64,000 bases of DNA. Source: Vreelandella salicampi. Lineage in GTDB: Bacteria > Pseudomonadota > Gammaproteobacteria > Pseudomonadales > Halomonadaceae. The notes under the pieces are model-generated. The model ran no database searches. It saw only the letters and a list, made by a program, of their open reading frames with translations, and was not told the DNA's origin. Location: assembly GCF_013415105.1 (NCBI RefSeq), contig NZ_JACCDF010000008.1, positions 1 to 64,000 of the forward strand, in the 5' to 3' direction. Each line of letters opens with the position of its first letter. Position 1 is the stretch's first letter. Both the position numbers and the translations under genes were made by a program. This document shows positions 22,095 through 31,633 of the stretch, one piece after another.

Positions 22095-24152
22095 TCAGCC
22101 CAATAGCGAGCGCAATCCGGCGATGGCGTCTTTACCCCGGGCCTGCTTTTTCTCTGGGTCTTCTTTATCGGCGCGGCCCTCCCACTCCAAATCCTCGTCG
22201 GGTAGCTCGTCGAGAAAACGGCTGGGTGTGCAGTCCAGCAGCTCGCCGTAAGCCTTGCGCTGGCGGGCGAGCGTCAAAGTGAGCGTGCGCCGGGCACGGG
22301 TAATGCCCACATAGGCTAACCGCCGCTCCTCCTCGACCGTGCCCACTTCGATGGCGTTGCGGTGGGGCAGTAAATCCTCTTCCAGACCCATCAAATAGAC
22401 GTGGGGAAACTCCAACCCTTTGGAGGCGTGCATGGTGAGAAGCTGCACCCGGTCGGAGTCATCCTCTTCGGCCTGTTGTTCGAGAATATCGCGCAGCACC
22501 AAGCGCGATATCGCCGCTTCGACGCCATCGGTTTCGGTTTCAGTGGACGATGTATCGTCTTCAGGATCGCGGTTCAGTGACTTCTCTAGCTGGTCGATCA
22601 ACATCCATACGTTGGCCATGCGCCGCTCGGCGACGGTCGGCGCGCTGGCGTTTTGATACAGCCATGCCTCGTAATCCATATCGCGCAGCATATCGCGGAT
22701 GGCGGCAATCGCATCGCCTTGATCCATTCGCTTGCGCACACCGTCGATAAAGTGGGTAAAGCGCCCCAGGCGTTCCACGGCGCGAGTGGGTAGCTGTTGT
22801 TCCAGGCCGATCTCATGGCAGGCGGCAAATAGCGAATTCGAGCGCTCGGTGGCATAATTCGCCAATTTTTCCAGTGTGCCGGGGCCAATTTCCCGGCGCG
22901 GCACGTTCACAATGCGTAAAAAGGCGTTATCGTCGGCAGGGTTAATCAAAAGGCGCAGGTAAGCCATAGTGTCTTTGACTTCGTTGCGCGAGAAAAATGA
23001 CTTACCGCCCGAGAGTTTGTAAGGAATTTGGTAGTGCTGCAGCTTGAGCTCTAAAAGTCGCGCCTGAAAGTTGCCCCGGTAAAGCACGGCAAAATCACGC
23101 CACTCGGCACGCTCCTTGATCCGCCGGGTGAACATTTCGCTGGCGACCCGCTCGGCCTCGGCTTCTTCGTGGCGGTTGACGATCACGCGAATCGGCGCGC
23201 CATCGCCCATTTCTGACCACAAGGTTTTTTCGTAGACGTGAGGATTATTGGCAATCAGCGTATTGGCCGAGCGCAATATGGTGCCGGTGGAGCGGTAGTT
23301 CTGCTCTAGTTTGATCACTTTCAAACGCGGGAAATCATCGCCCAGAGTGATGAGGTTTTCCGGCCGCGCGCCGCGCCAAGCGTAAATCGATTGGTCATCG
23401 TCGCCGACCACGGTAAAGGTCGCCCGCTCGGCCATTAATAGCTTCACCAGGAGGTATTGAGAGACGTTAGTGTCCTGGTACTCATCCACCAGCATGTAGT
23501 GAATTTTGCGTTGCCAACGGGCCAGGGCCTCGGGGTCGCGTTGCAGGAGGACCACTGGAAGCAGAATCAGGTCGTCAAAATCCACCGCGTTGTAAGCTTT
23601 TAAATGGCGCACGTAGGCTTCATACACCCGCGCGGCAAAGTGCTCGTTGTCATCGGCGGCAAACGAGAGCGCGTCACCCGGCAGTACCAGGTCGTTTTTC
23701 CACTGCGAAATTTGGCTTTGCACGGCGTTGATTTGCTCGGCGTCGACCTGGGCGTCCTTGTTCATCAAATCGCGCAGCAGTGCTTTGGCATCTTCCGGGT
23801 CGAAGAGCGAAAAGCCGGGTTTATAGCCTAGGGTTTTGAGCTCCCCGCGAATAATGTTCAGCCCTAACGTGTGAAAGGTCGAGACCGTTAGCCCGTGGCC
23901 TTCTTTGCCTCTTAGCATCAGCCCCACGCGCTCTTTCATCTCCCGGGCGGCCTTGTTGGTAAAGGTCACCGCCGCGATTTTGCGCGCGCTCATCCCGCAC
24001 TCCTGCACCAAATAGGCAATCTTGGTGGTAATCACGCTGGTCTTGCCCGAACCCGCGCCGGCGAGCACCAGGCAGGGGCCGTCGATATAGCGCACGGCCT
24101 CCTGTTGACGCGGGTTCAAGCCGTTAAGACGTTGGGCGATGCTCGGGTTCAT
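22095..24152 (-). CDS. rep: ATP-dependent DNA helicase Rep
   Basis: Superfamily 1A 3'-5' helicase that clears proteins ahead of replication forks and aids restart. 685 residues (E. coli 673). Walker A AGAGSGKT at 31-38, then [39 protein letters not shown], and late motif [18 protein letters not shown]. The pattern [17 protein letters not shown] and [14 protein letters not shown] is Rep-like rather than UvrD-like; uvrD is separate in this window. Divergent from trmL. Confidence 0.95.
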   Translation of the reverse strand: MNPSIAQRLNGLNPRQQEAVRYIDGPCLVLAGAGSGKTSVITTKIAYLVQECGMSARKIAAVTFTNKAAREMKERVGLMLRGKEGHGLTVSTFHTLGLNIIRGELKTLGYKPGFSLFDPEDAKALLRDLMNKDAQVDAEQINAVQSQISQWKNDLVLPGDALSFAADDNEHFAARVYEAYVRHLKAYNAVDFDDLILLPVVLLQRDPEALARWQRKIHYMLVDEYQDTNVSQYLLVKLLMAERATFTVVGDDDQSIYAWRGARPENLITLGDDFPRLKVIKLEQNYRSTGTILRSANTLIANNPHVYEKTLWSEMGDGAPIRVIVNRHEEAEAERVASEMFTRRIKERAEWRDFAVLYRGNFQARLLELKLQHYQIPYKLSGGKSFFSRNEVKDTMAYLRLLINPADDNAFLRIVNVPRREIGPGTLEKLANYATERSNSLFAACHEIGLEQQLPTRAVERLGRFTHFIDGVRKRMDQGDAIAAIRDMLRDMDYEAWLYQNASAPTVAERRMANVWMLIDQLEKSLNRDPEDDTSSTETETDGVEAAISRLVLRDILEQQAEEDDSDRVQLLTMHASKGLEFPHVYLMGLEEDLLPHRNAIEVGTVEEERRLAYVGITRARRTLTLTLARQRKAYGELLDCTPSRFLDELPDEDLEWEGRADKEDPEKKQARGKDAIAGLRSLLG

Positions 24153-24188
24153 GGCAGAATGCGTCCTTTACGTGTGGAAGGCAGACCG

Positions 24189-24659
24189 ATGTTCGAAATT
24201 GCGCTGTTCGAGCCTAAAATGGCGCCCAATACCGGCAATATCATGCGTTTGGTGGCCAATAATGGCTGTCGGCTGCATTTAATTGAACCGCTGGGCTTTG
24301 ACCTGGAAGAGAAAAAACTGCGCCGTGCCGGGTTGGACTACCGCGATTTGGCCAATGTGACGCGCCACGCGAATTTTGCGGCCTTTCTTACGGCAATGCA
24401 GGGCCGCACGATCTGGGCGTTGACCACTCGCGGGACGCGCCCTTATAGCGAGGCGGTCTTCGCGCCGGGCGATGTGCTATTGTTCGGCTCGGAAACCGGC
24501 GGGCTCTCCGCCGAGGCGCATGCGCTTATCACGCCCGAGCAGAAGCTGTTAATCCCCATGCAACCTAATAATCGTAGTATAAATCTGTCCAACGCGGTGG
24601 CGCTGGTGAGCTTTGAAGCGTGGCGCCAGCAAGGCTTTGCCGGCGCCGCGAGCGACTAA
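24189..24659 (+). CDS. trmL: tRNA (cytidine/uridine-34-2'-O)-methyltransferase TrmL
   Basis: SPOUT methyltransferase that 2'-O-methylates the wobble base of two leucine tRNAs. 156 residues (E. coli 157), from ATG 24189 ([21 protein letters not shown]). The C-terminal knot motif [16 protein letters not shown] is intact. The longer open frame to 24105 overlaps the divergent rep start and is not conserved. Confidence 0.95.
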   Translation: MFEIALFEPKMAPNTGNIMRLVANNGCRLHLIEPLGFDLEEKKLRRAGLDYRDLANVTRHANFAAFLTAMQGRTIWALTTRGTRPYSEAVFAPGDVLLFGSETGGLSAEAHALITPEQKLLIPMQPNNRSINLSNAVALVSFEAWRQQGFAGAASD

Positions 24660-24668
24660 CGGCGACGA

Positions 24669-25328
24669 TTAAACCCCGTAACGGGTCCGGTAAGCGCGGA
24701 TTGCCTCGGCGTGGGGCTGCATCTCGGGCCCGGCGTGCGCTTCCAAATAGGCGAGTACCTGTGCCAATGTCACAATACTCACGACGGGTATGCCGTAGGT
24801 GGTTTCCACTTCTTGGATCGCGCTCTGTTCGCCCTGGCCGCGCTCTTGGCGGTCTAGCGCGATAATCACCCCGCCTGCGCGGGCGCCGCTTTGCTCGATC
24901 AGCGCCATTACTTCGCGGATGGCGGTGCCAGCGGTGATCACATCGTCGATGATCAGAATATCACCGGCAAGCGCCGCCCCGACGATGTTGCCGCCTTCGC
25001 CATGGGTCTTGGCTTCTTTGCGGTTAAACGCGTAGAGCATATCACGGTCGTGGTGATCGGCCAGTGCGGCGGCGGTAACGGCTGCCAGCGGAATGCCTTT
25101 GTACGCCGGGCCGAACAGCACGTCGGCGTTTACACCGCTATCCACAATCGCTTGGGCATAAAAGCGACCGAGCTTGGCAAGCGCACGGCCGGTTTGAAAT
25201 AGCCCGGCGTTGAAGAAATAGGGGCTCACACGGCCGGATTTGAGCGTGAATTCGCCGAATTTCAACACGCCCTGTTCGATAGCGAAGGCGATGAACTCGC
25301 GTTGATACGGTTGTAAGGGGATTGTCAC
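24669..25328 (-). CDS. pyrE: Orotate phosphoribosyltransferase
   Basis: Converts orotate and PRPP to OMP in de novo pyrimidine synthesis. 219 residues; PRPP-binding motif [11 protein letters not shown] at 126-136 and the N-terminal [17 protein letters not shown]. Start codon is GTG at 25328, preceded by GAGGA. It diverges from the Crc-like gene, the arrangement known in Pseudomonas. Confidence 0.97.
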   Translation of the reverse strand: MTIPLQPYQREFIAFAIEQGVLKFGEFTLKSGRVSPYFFNAGLFQTGRALAKLGRFYAQAIVDSGVNADVLFGPAYKGIPLAAVTAAALADHHDRDMLYAFNRKEAKTHGEGGNIVGAALAGDILIIDDVITAGTAIREVMALIEQSGARAGGVIIALDRQERGQGEQSAIQEVETTYGIPVVSIVTLAQVLAYLEAHAGPEMQPHAEAIRAYRTRYGV

Positions 25329-25414
25329 AGTGATCCTCGCGATTTTTCGTGGGGGATTTACCCAAACGTCGAAACGTCGGGTATCATACAGCAGCGACGC
25401 AAAAGGGACGATTT

Positions 25415-26182
25415 ATGAAAATTGCCAGCATCAATGTCAATGGTATTCGTGACGCCGTCGATCGGGGCTTCCTGGACTGGCTGGCTCAGCAGGATGCCGA
25501 CGTGGTCTGCGTGCAGAACATTAAGGCAAAAAGTTTTGAATTGGGCGACCATATTCTCTACCCGGAAGGCTATGAAGGCTATTTTCTGGATGCCGAAGAG
25601 GAGGGTTTCTCCGGGGTCGCGCTCTATTGCCGTAAGATTCCCAAAGCGATTATGTATGGCTTGGGCTTTCCGCAGTGCGACCACGAAGGGCGCTTTCTGC
25701 AGGCCGATTACGACCGCTTCAGTATCGCCTCGTTTTTGATGCCCGACGGCAGCGACCAGAAAGCCAAACATGCATTTATGGAGCAGTACCAAGAGTACCT
25801 GAGCAAGATGGCGCGTAAGCGCCGCGAGTATATTATCTGCGGTACCTGGCACGTTGCCCATAAGACCCTCGACTTGGTCAATTGGTCCGATAATCAGCTG
25901 ACTTCTGGCTTTCGCCCGGAAGAACGCGCGTGGATGGACCAAGTGCTGGGTCCCATCGGTTTTATCGACACCTTCCGTGAGATCAACCGCGACGCGGGTG
26001 AATATACCTGGTGGCCAAAGCTTGACCAAGAGGTGCCGCGTGAGCGCCAAGAGGGCTGGCGCATTGATTATCAGCTCGTCGGACCCAACTTCCGCCGTCA
26101 CGTGGTGGATGCGTGGATCGATTACGACGCGACTTTCTCTGAGTTCGCGCCGCTGATTGTTGAGTACGACCTCGACCTATAG
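25415..26182 (+). CDS. crc: Crc-like protein: exonuclease III fold with degenerate active site
   Basis: 255 residues aligning end to end with exonuclease III/Crc, start ATG 25415 after AAGGGA. Asn7 and Asp218 (GWRIDYQ) are kept, but other catalytic positions are replaced: the metal-binding Glu is Asn35 (CVQNIKAKS), the D-x-N motif is T-W-H (144-146, ICGTWHVAH), and the final Asp-His is Glu-Phe (243-244, SEFAPLIV). Pseudomonas Crc shows the same kind of loss (CGSLYVAH) and sits divergent from pyrE as here. Crc acts with Hfq to repress translation of catabolic mRNAs. I infer a non-nuclease regulator rather than xthA. Function in this host is untested. Confidence 0.8.
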   Translation: MKIASINVNGIRDAVDRGFLDWLAQQDADVVCVQNIKAKSFELGDHILYPEGYEGYFLDAEEEGFSGVALYCRKIPKAIMYGLGFPQCDHEGRFLQADYDRFSIASFLMPDGSDQKAKHAFMEQYQEYLSKMARKRREYIICGTWHVAHKTLDLVNWSDNQLTSGFRPEERAWMDQVLGPIGFIDTFREINRDAGEYTWWPKLDQEVPRERQEGWRIDYQLVGPNFRRHVVDAWIDYDATFSEFAPLIVEYDLDL

Positions 26183-26221
26183 CGCCCGTTTTTTTACGCT
26201 ACTTTCCCGCGTCGTTGATAC

Positions 26222-26251
26222 CCACAGGCCGGCTGAAAAGCGGACCTGTGG
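26222..26251. terminator. Hairpin between convergent crc and rph
   Basis: Stem CCACAGG (26222-26228) with CCTGTGG (26245-26251) and a small inner GCT/AGC pairing. No T tract follows on either strand, so it may be a structured end or a weak terminator. Confidence 0.4.
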
Positions 26252-26284
26252 CGTTCTAGCTAACGGCAAGGGTGACGTCAGCGC

Positions 26285-27022
26285 TTAACTGCGAATTTCC
26301 AGTGACTCACGCTGGTGCTGGGTCAGCGCTTTGCCTGTCTGCTCGGCCAAGTCCAACATGGCGTTAAGCTCAGTGCGGTTAAACGTGCCCGCCTCAGCGG
26401 TGCCTTGCACTTCGATCAGCTCGCCGCTTTCGGTCATTACCACGTTCATATCGGTATCGGCTTGGCTATCTTCCGGGTAGTCCAGATCCACTACCGGCAC
26501 GCCTTTGTAAATACCCACCGAAATTGAGTTCACCAGCTGTATCAGTGGGTCGCCTTTGATTTTCTTTTCCCGCTGTAGATAACGAATCGCATCCACCAGC
26601 GCCACGCATCCGCCGGTAATCGCCGCCGTACGCGTGCCGCCGTCGGCCTGAATCACATCGCAATCCACGGTGATAGTGAACTCACCAAGCTTTTTCAAAT
26701 TCACCGCCGCGCGTAGGCTACGACCGATCAAGCGCTGAATTTCTAACGTGCGCCCGCCCTGCTTGCCTCGGGTGGCTTCACGGCCGCTGCGCGAGTGGGT
26801 CGCGCGGGGCAGCATCCCGTATTCAGCGGTTACCCAGCCTTGGTTTTTGCCCCGCAACCAGCGCGGCACACCCGTCTCAACGCTCGCGTTACATAGCACT
26901 TTGGTATCGCCAAACTCGACCAATACTGAGCCTTCGGCATGGCGGGTATAGCCACGGGTTAAGCGGACTTCGCGCGGCGTGTCAGCCTCACGGCCACTTG
27001 GGCGAATCACCTCAGGACGCAT
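26285..27022 (-). CDS. rph: Ribonuclease PH
   Basis: Phosphorolytic 3'-5' exoribonuclease that trims tRNA precursors. 245 residues from ATG 27022 ([19 protein letters not shown]), supported by GAGAGGTG; the frame extends to 27067 without conservation. Motifs [17 protein letters not shown] and [19 protein letters not shown] are characteristic. Divergent from yicC. Confidence 0.97.
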   Translation of the reverse strand: MRPEVIRPSGREADTPREVRLTRGYTRHAEGSVLVEFGDTKVLCNASVETGVPRWLRGKNQGWVTAEYGMLPRATHSRSGREATRGKQGGRTLEIQRLIGRSLRAAVNLKKLGEFTITVDCDVIQADGGTRTAAITGGCVALVDAIRYLQREKKIKGDPLIQLVNSISVGIYKGVPVVDLDYPEDSQADTDMNVVMTESGELIEVQGTAEAGTFNRTELNAMLDLAEQTGKALTQHQRESLEIRS

Positions 27023-27144
27023 AGCACCTCTCTTGATCAACATTAGGGGAAAGGCGTCATTGTACACGTCTGAGCCCCCGGCTTTTGCGATATCGGGTAG
27101 ACTGACTAATCCAATTAATCCCGCTAATTACTCCAGGAGCCCGC

Positions 27145-28023
27145 ATGGCCACCGCACGCCGCGTACACAGCATGACCGCTTTCGCCCGCACCGAGCACGC
27201 CTACCCGTGGGGCACGCTGCAGGTGGAAATTCGCTCGGTGAACCAGCGCTACCTGGAGCCACATTTTCGCTTGCCCGACGCCCTGCGCGAGCTGGAACCG
27301 CTACTGCGCGATGCCCTTCGTAACCGTTTGGCGCGCGGCAAGGTCGAATGCAGTCTGCGTTTTGACGCCGCTGAGGAAAGTCAGGCACCCGCCGTCAATA
27401 CTCAACGGCTGGCGGAAATCGCCGAAGCGCTGAGCGTGGTGCACCACCAGGTTCCCCACGCCGGCGTGCCCACCACCCTCGACCTTTTAAATCAGCCCGG
27501 CGTGTTGGAAGCTCAGCATCTCGACCAGGAGGCCATCAAGACCGCTGCCGCCACGCTGTTTGAGCAAGCGCTGGACGAGCTGATTGACGCCCGCGCAAGA
27601 GAGGGCGCAAAGCTCGCCGAGATGATCACCACCCGCCTGGACGCCGTGAGCGAACAGGTCGCCACCGTGCGCAGCCTGCTGCCACAAATTCTGGAGCGCC
27701 AGCGCACCTTGCTGCTGGAGCGCTTAGAAGCCGCCAAGACCGAACTTGACCCCCAACGCCTGGAAGCCGAGCTGGTAGTGGTGGCACAAAAATCTGACGT
27801 CGACGAAGAGCTCGACCGCCTCACGGCCCACGTGGAAGAAGTACGCCGCCAACTGGCCCAGAAAGGCCCCAAAGGCCGCCGCCTGGACTTCCTGATGCAG
27901 GAGCTCAACCGCGAGGCCAACACGCTCTCGTCAAAATCCGTGGTGGCAGAGACGACCCGCTGCGCGGTGGAGCTTAAGGTGCTGATAGAGCAAATGAGGG
28001 AGCAGATTCAAAATATTGAGTAG
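27145..28023 (+). CDS. yicC: YicC family endoribonuclease-like protein
   Basis: 292 residues, starting MATARRVHSMTAFAR after a strong AGGAG. The N-terminal YicC domain (GTLQVEIRSVNQRYLEPHFRLP) and the C-terminal DUF1732 segment (GPKGRRLDFLMQELNREANTLSSKS) are intact. Family members act as RNA endonucleases or adaptors in small-RNA decay. It normally sits next to gmk; here an 8.7-kb block separates them. Confidence 0.95.
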   Translation: MATARRVHSMTAFARTEHAYPWGTLQVEIRSVNQRYLEPHFRLPDALRELEPLLRDALRNRLARGKVECSLRFDAAEESQAPAVNTQRLAEIAEALSVVHHQVPHAGVPTTLDLLNQPGVLEAQHLDQEAIKTAAATLFEQALDELIDARAREGAKLAEMITTRLDAVSEQVATVRSLLPQILERQRTLLLERLEAAKTELDPQRLEAELVVVAQKSDVDEELDRLTAHVEEVRRQLAQKGPKGRRLDFLMQELNREANTLSSKSVVAETTRCAVELKVLIEQMREQIQNIE

Positions 28024-28114
28024 TTTTTCAGTGATGATGCTTCAGGAGAGCGTTGTGGTTGTGCCAGGAAATGTGGGTAGCGTCATTGTGAGGCTTTACC
28101 CTTATCGAAGTACC

Positions 28115-28603
28115 TTATCGCCATCGACTTAGCCGTTGATGGCATTCGTTTTCCGGTAGCCTGGCACCCGCTTTTAGCATCGATTCCAAAGCGTCGGCCA
28201 GTTGGCTTGGCGAAAGAAGGGCATGAGCTTCCAGCTCATCTAATATCCAAAGTACACCACGAACCTCTAATTTGCTTTGTTGCCCTGATTTCCTGAGCGC
28301 GCCGTCATTGGTCAGCAGCGTCCAGCCTCTTTCCTTTGCTAGGAAGTAGCACGACACATCCGCTAGTGAGGAATTACCCAATGTTTGGCGTAGCGTAAAA
28401 AGCGTTGCAACTTCCTCACCACTGAATGCTTCAACCACAAGGCCTAATCCCGTTAACTCTTGGCCAGGGGGCTTTTTCAGCTCCCGCCACACAAAGTCGG
28501 TGGTGACGAACTGGTGAGGTAGGGCAAACACGGTTTCAAGCAGGCCACTGCGGTGAAGATCTATCCAGATATTGGTATCAGAGACAAGAATTTTCGCTGA
28601 CAT
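28115..28603 (-). CDS. PIN-domain protein, putative ribonuclease toxin
   Basis: 162 residues from ATG 28603, chosen for its AGGTGA and because homology begins MSAKILVSDTNIWIDLHR. Acidic PIN positions are visible: Asp in VSDTN, Glu in WRELKKP, Asp in SSLADVSCYFLA and Asp in LLTNDGALR. PIN domains are metal-dependent RNases, often toxins. It overlaps the 3' end of the upstream XRE-ImmA gene by 26 bases, implying translational coupling. The C-terminal part (about 125-162) is not recognised. By eye this region is more AT-rich than its neighbours, suggesting acquisition. The toxin role is inference. Confidence 0.78.
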   Translation of the reverse strand: MSAKILVSDTNIWIDLHRSGLLETVFALPHQFVTTDFVWRELKKPPGQELTGLGLVVEAFSGEEVATLFTLRQTLGNSSLADVSCYFLAKERGWTLLTNDGALRKSGQQSKLEVRGVLWILDELEAHALLSPSQLADALESMLKAGARLPENECHQRLSRWR

Positions 28604-29669
28604 GTTCACTGTCACCTGCCTGTCCGTTTGCCATGATTTCCTCAATTTCTCCAAGGCTTACACTGAGTAACTCCGCTGCTCTTGAAGGAGTAACTAGTCC
28701 TTCAGCCAGCGCCCTGTAAACCAATTGCTTCAGGCGATAGGATTTTTCAGGCTCTTGTCGACCAGGTTCACTTTTTCGAAAACCCTTCATCGACCATAGG
28801 CGAAAAGTGTTCTGATAGAAGCTCGAACTAACGATATCCAGGTCATATAACCGGCGCAAAGTGGCTTGAATAGAAATGCCCCACTCCTCCTTGGCCAAAA
28901 GAAACTCTTGGAACAGCACCCGTTTGCGGTGCTCACCAAAGGTGACGCGCACTTGATTTGCCGGGAAGAGAAACGCCCCAGCAAAGCGGTGGCACCAGTT
29001 TTCTTCATCCCGAGTGCCATGAAGCTCCTCAGGTAGTGACATAACCAAATGTCCTAGCTCATGGGCGAGATTAAAACGCTGACGTTCTCCAGGACGCTCA
29101 GTATTACTGACAATAACGGCATCCGAGCCATCGTTGACGAGAGCGCAAAGCCCATCAAATTTCTCGTGAGCCTGAAGACTGACGACTTTAATGCCGTTTT
29201 CTTCCAGGGTTTCAGTCAGATTGGCGATAGGGTTTAGCCCAAGCTGCCATTCTTCACGGAGTTTATTAGCTGCCTGTTCGACCTCATCGATACTGGATAC
29301 GGAAAAACGCTGATGCCATTTGGAAAATTCATCAGGTGATTGGCCGGTTTGGAACAGCCTTTCTGCTGCTAAATAGCGCTCAAGGTGCTCACGCACTTGC
29401 TCCTTGACGGCTTCTTGCTGGCGTTTTCCGAAGGCAGAGTGCTTACGGAAGTCTACTTTTCCCAGCTCTACTGAGTCTGAACGGAAAAAATACTCAGGGT
29501 TAACCCCAAGCGCATCCGCCAGTTGGATCAAGCGAGTCGAATTGGGCGCGTCCTTGCCCTGTTCATATTTCGACAGAGCTTGCTTGGTTATGCCCCCCAG
29601 CAGATCGGCTAACTGCTGCAAGGTCATATTCTTGAGGACACGCGCACGATGTATACGATCATGCAGCAT
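28578..29669 (-). CDS. XRE helix-turn-helix / ImmA-IrrE metallopeptidase fusion
   Basis: 363 residues. An N-terminal XRE DNA-binding domain (about 5-60, MTLQQLADLLGGITKQALSKYEQGKDAP) is joined to an ImmA/IrrE-type zinc peptidase with HELGH at 203-207 and the downstream helix bearing a third ligand (EENWCHRFAGAFLFP, about 222-236). The last 80 residues include another helix-turn-helix-like segment (LVTPSRAAELLSVSLGEIEEIM). Related fusions (COG2856 group) regulate mobile elements and toxin-antitoxin or stress genes by proteolysis. It is followed by the overlapping PIN gene and preceded by a palindrome-containing promoter, so it is probably autoregulated. Roles are inferred. Confidence 0.85.
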   Translation of the reverse strand: MLHDRIHRARVLKNMTLQQLADLLGGITKQALSKYEQGKDAPNSTRLIQLADALGVNPEYFFRSDSVELGKVDFRKHSAFGKRQQEAVKEQVREHLERYLAAERLFQTGQSPDEFSKWHQRFSVSSIDEVEQAANKLREEWQLGLNPIANLTETLEENGIKVVSLQAHEKFDGLCALVNDGSDAVIVSNTERPGERQRFNLAHELGHLVMSLPEELHGTRDEENWCHRFAGAFLFPANQVRVTFGEHRKRVLFQEFLLAKEEWGISIQATLRRLYDLDIVSSSFYQNTFRLWSMKGFRKSEPGRQEPEKSYRLKQLVYRALAEGLVTPSRAAELLSVSLGEIEEIMANGQAGDSEHVSENSCL

Positions 29670-29705
29670 GACTTTCTACCTTGTTTTAAGGTGGTTTAAG
29701 TTGAC

Positions 29706-29736
29706 AATATGGTGATTGGGTTGACACCTGTCAACC
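29706..29736 (-). promoter_or_regulatory. Promoter with overlapping inverted-repeat operator of the XRE-ImmA/PIN pair
   Basis: On the minus strand, TTGACA (29734-29729), a 17-base spacer and CATATT (29711-29706) lie just upstream of the XRE-ImmA start. The -35 box is inside an inverted repeat GGTTGACA-CC-TGTCAACC (29719-29736), and another TTGACA occurs at 29701-29706 on the plus strand. This is what an autoregulatory XRE operator would look like. Confidence 0.6.
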
Positions 29737-29974
29737 TGATATGTAGATTTAGATATAGGAGCACTACATGTAGTGGCTTATTTCTTAGAGAGATACTTCT
29801 CTCGTTCAACCGATGGGTGATCAGCTCGATGGTGCTGGTTTTCACACCAAGGTCTTTTGCCACAGCCGGGAAGGTGCAAATAACGTCCGTGATCTCCTGA
29901 ACGTAAGGTTGAGCCTATTTCCCAATAGCTTTATGACCGTATTCACGGCTTGGCTCCCTCCTCAGTTGCCTCGC
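29737..29974. other. Spacer with a possible decayed coding fragment
   Basis: On the minus strand a stop-free frame from about 29912 to 29698 reads YVQEITDVICTFPAVAKDLG and continues VKTSTIELITHRLNERS. It has no good start (a stop lies just upstream) and I recognise no family. It looks protein-like and may be a gene remnant. No other gene is supported here. Confidence 0.25.
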
Positions 29975-30472
29975 TCAAAGCCCCAGCAACTCTCCAACCG
30001 GCAAGTGGCTTGTCGTCTTCATTTCCCGTAGGGATATATTAGAGCGGATGCTCGATACTCCCGGCAGCTGGCGTAGCACTTTTTCCACGAAGCGGCTGTA
30101 GTCATCGAGGTCCTGGGCGATGATCTGCAAGAGGAAGTCTGCCTCGCCGGTGGTGTTATGGCAGCTGAGCATCCGGGAACTGGCCTGGATAATGCGTTCA
30201 AACTCCGCGGTGGCCGCCTCGCTGTGCTGAGTACAGGTGATCTGCACAAAGGCCAGCACGTTGCCGCCGAGCTTTCGGCGGTTCAGCGTGGCTTGGTAGC
30301 CTTCGATCACGCCCAATTCTTCCAGGCGTTTATGGCGTCGCCAGCAGGTGGCTTCGCTCATTCCTAGCCGCTCGGCCAGCTTGGCGATGGATAGCCGACC
30401 ATCGGCTTGAAGGCTATCGATTAGTTGGGCGTCTATTTTGTCTAATTGACTCATTTGAAAAGGATATTTCAT
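29975..30472 (-). CDS. Lrp/AsnC family transcriptional regulator
   Basis: 165 residues: N-terminal winged helix-turn-helix (LDKIDAQLIDSLQADGRLSIAKLAERLGMSEATCWRRHKRLEELGVI) and a C-terminal RAM/ligand domain (ALVQ-type strand AFVQITCTQHS, then TGEADFLLQIIAQD). Such proteins sense amino acids and control nearby metabolic genes. It diverges from the alcohol dehydrogenase gene with 120 bases between, so it probably controls that gene. An alternative start is Met7 (30454). Neither start has a strong ribosome-binding site. Confidence 0.92.
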   Translation of the reverse strand: MKYPFQMSQLDKIDAQLIDSLQADGRLSIAKLAERLGMSEATCWRRHKRLEELGVIEGYQATLNRRKLGGNVLAFVQITCTQHSEAATAEFERIIQASSRMLSCHNTTGEADFLLQIIAQDLDDYSRFVEKVLRQLPGVSSIRSNISLREMKTTSHLPVGELLGL

Positions 30473-30485
30473 TTTTATGCACTTA

Positions 30486-30501
30486 GAAGCAAGAATGCTT
30501 C
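30486..30501. promoter_or_regulatory. Inverted repeat between the Lrp-type regulator and alcohol dehydrogenase
   Basis: GAAGCA-AGAA-TGCTTC, a perfect 6-bp dyad in the divergent intergenic region, a candidate site for the adjacent regulator. No experimental or comparative support. Confidence 0.35.
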
Positions 30502-30592
30502 AAAATTAGCATGTGTGTCCATTTATCAGAAAAGTAATTTCAGGCGCGGTTGGTTATATTAAAAAACAATTGATACCGCGCAGGAGTCGTTT

Positions 30593-31633
30593 ATGAAAGC
30601 CGTTGTTTTTGAGCAATTTTCCGCCCCTCCCCAAATACAGCAGTTACCTGATCCGACGCCTGAAACCCACGGTGTGGTGGTGAAGGTGATGGCGAATGGG
30701 GTGTGCCGTAGCGATTGGCATGCCTGGGTAGGGCATGATACCGATATCCAGCTCCCTCATGTGCCGGGCCATGAGCTGGCAGGCGTTGTTGAAGCCGTGG
30801 GTAAAGACGTCAAACAGTGGCGCATTGGCGACCGCGTCACGGTTCCGTTCGTTGGCGGTTGTGGTACCTGCCCTGAGTGCCACTCCGGCAATCATCAGGT
30901 GTGCGATAGCCAGTTTCAGCCCGGTTTCACGCACTGGGGCTCCTTTGCTGAGTATGTGAGTATTCACTACGCTGATGTGAACCTGGTTGCATTGCCGGAG
31001 ACGCTCGACTTTGCCACGGCGGCAAGCCTGGGCTGTCGTTTCGTCACCTCGTTTCGGGCGGTGGTCGATCAGGGCCAAACCTCGGCCGGGCAGTGGGTGG
31101 CCGTCCACGGCTGCGGTGGGGTTGGGCTTTCTGCCGTGATGATTGCCAACGCCGTCGGCGCCAACGTGGTGGCCATCGATATTTCTGAAGGCGCTCTTGA
31201 TCTGGCTCGCCAACTGGGTGCCACTGCCACCGTGAATGCTGCCAAGGTACCCAATGTGGTCGAAGCGGTGGCGGAGATAACCCGGGGAGGCGCTCACGTA
31301 TCGCTGGATGCGCTAGGGCATCCGACGACCTGCTTTAACTCGATCAGCAACCTGCGTAAACGTGGCAAGCATATTCAGGTCGGGCTGATGTTGGCGGAGA
31401 ACAGCACACCGGCTATTCCCATGAGCCAGGTGATTGCCAACGAGCTTGAAATATTGGGCAGTCATGGCATGCAGGCCCACCGTTACGACGCCATGCTGGC
31501 GATGATCGAGTCTGGAAAGCTGGCGCCTGAAAAACTAATCGGCAAACGAATCAATCTTGAGCAGTCGATTGATGCGCTGATGAACATGGATAAGTTCGAA
31601 GGGGCGGGGGTGACGGTGGTGACCGAGTTTTGA
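30593..31633 (+). CDS. Zinc-dependent alcohol dehydrogenase (MDR family)
   Basis: 346 residues. Catalytic zinc ligands Cys38 and His60-Glu61 (GHELAG), structural zinc cysteines Cys90, Cys93, Cys96 and Cys104 ([15 protein letters not shown]), and the nucleotide-binding motif [13 protein letters not shown]. Start follows AGGAG. Substrate cannot be assigned. Its stop codon abuts or lies within the left end of a palindromic element, so the original C-terminus may have been slightly altered. Confidence 0.92.
   Translation: MKAVVFEQFSAPPQIQQLPDPTPETHGVVVKVMANGVCRSDWHAWVGHDTDIQLPHVPGHELAGVVEAVGKDVKQWRIGDRVTVPFVGGCGTCPECHSGNHQVCDSQFQPGFTHWGSFAEYVSIHYADVNLVALPETLDFATAASLGCRFVTSFRAVVDQGQTSAGQWVAVHGCGGVGLSAVMIANAVGANVVAIDISEGALDLARQLGATATVNAAKVPNVVEAVAEITRGGAHVSLDALGHPTTCFNSISNLRKRGKHIQVGLMLAENSTPAIPMSQVIANELEILGSHGMQAHRYDAMLAMIESGKLAPEKLIGKRINLEQSIDALMNMDKFEGAGVTVVTEF

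Noticed and set aside
25358-26101. 247-codon open frame antisense to the Crc-like gene
   Set aside because: Mirror frame; no homology seen and the plus-strand gene is clear.
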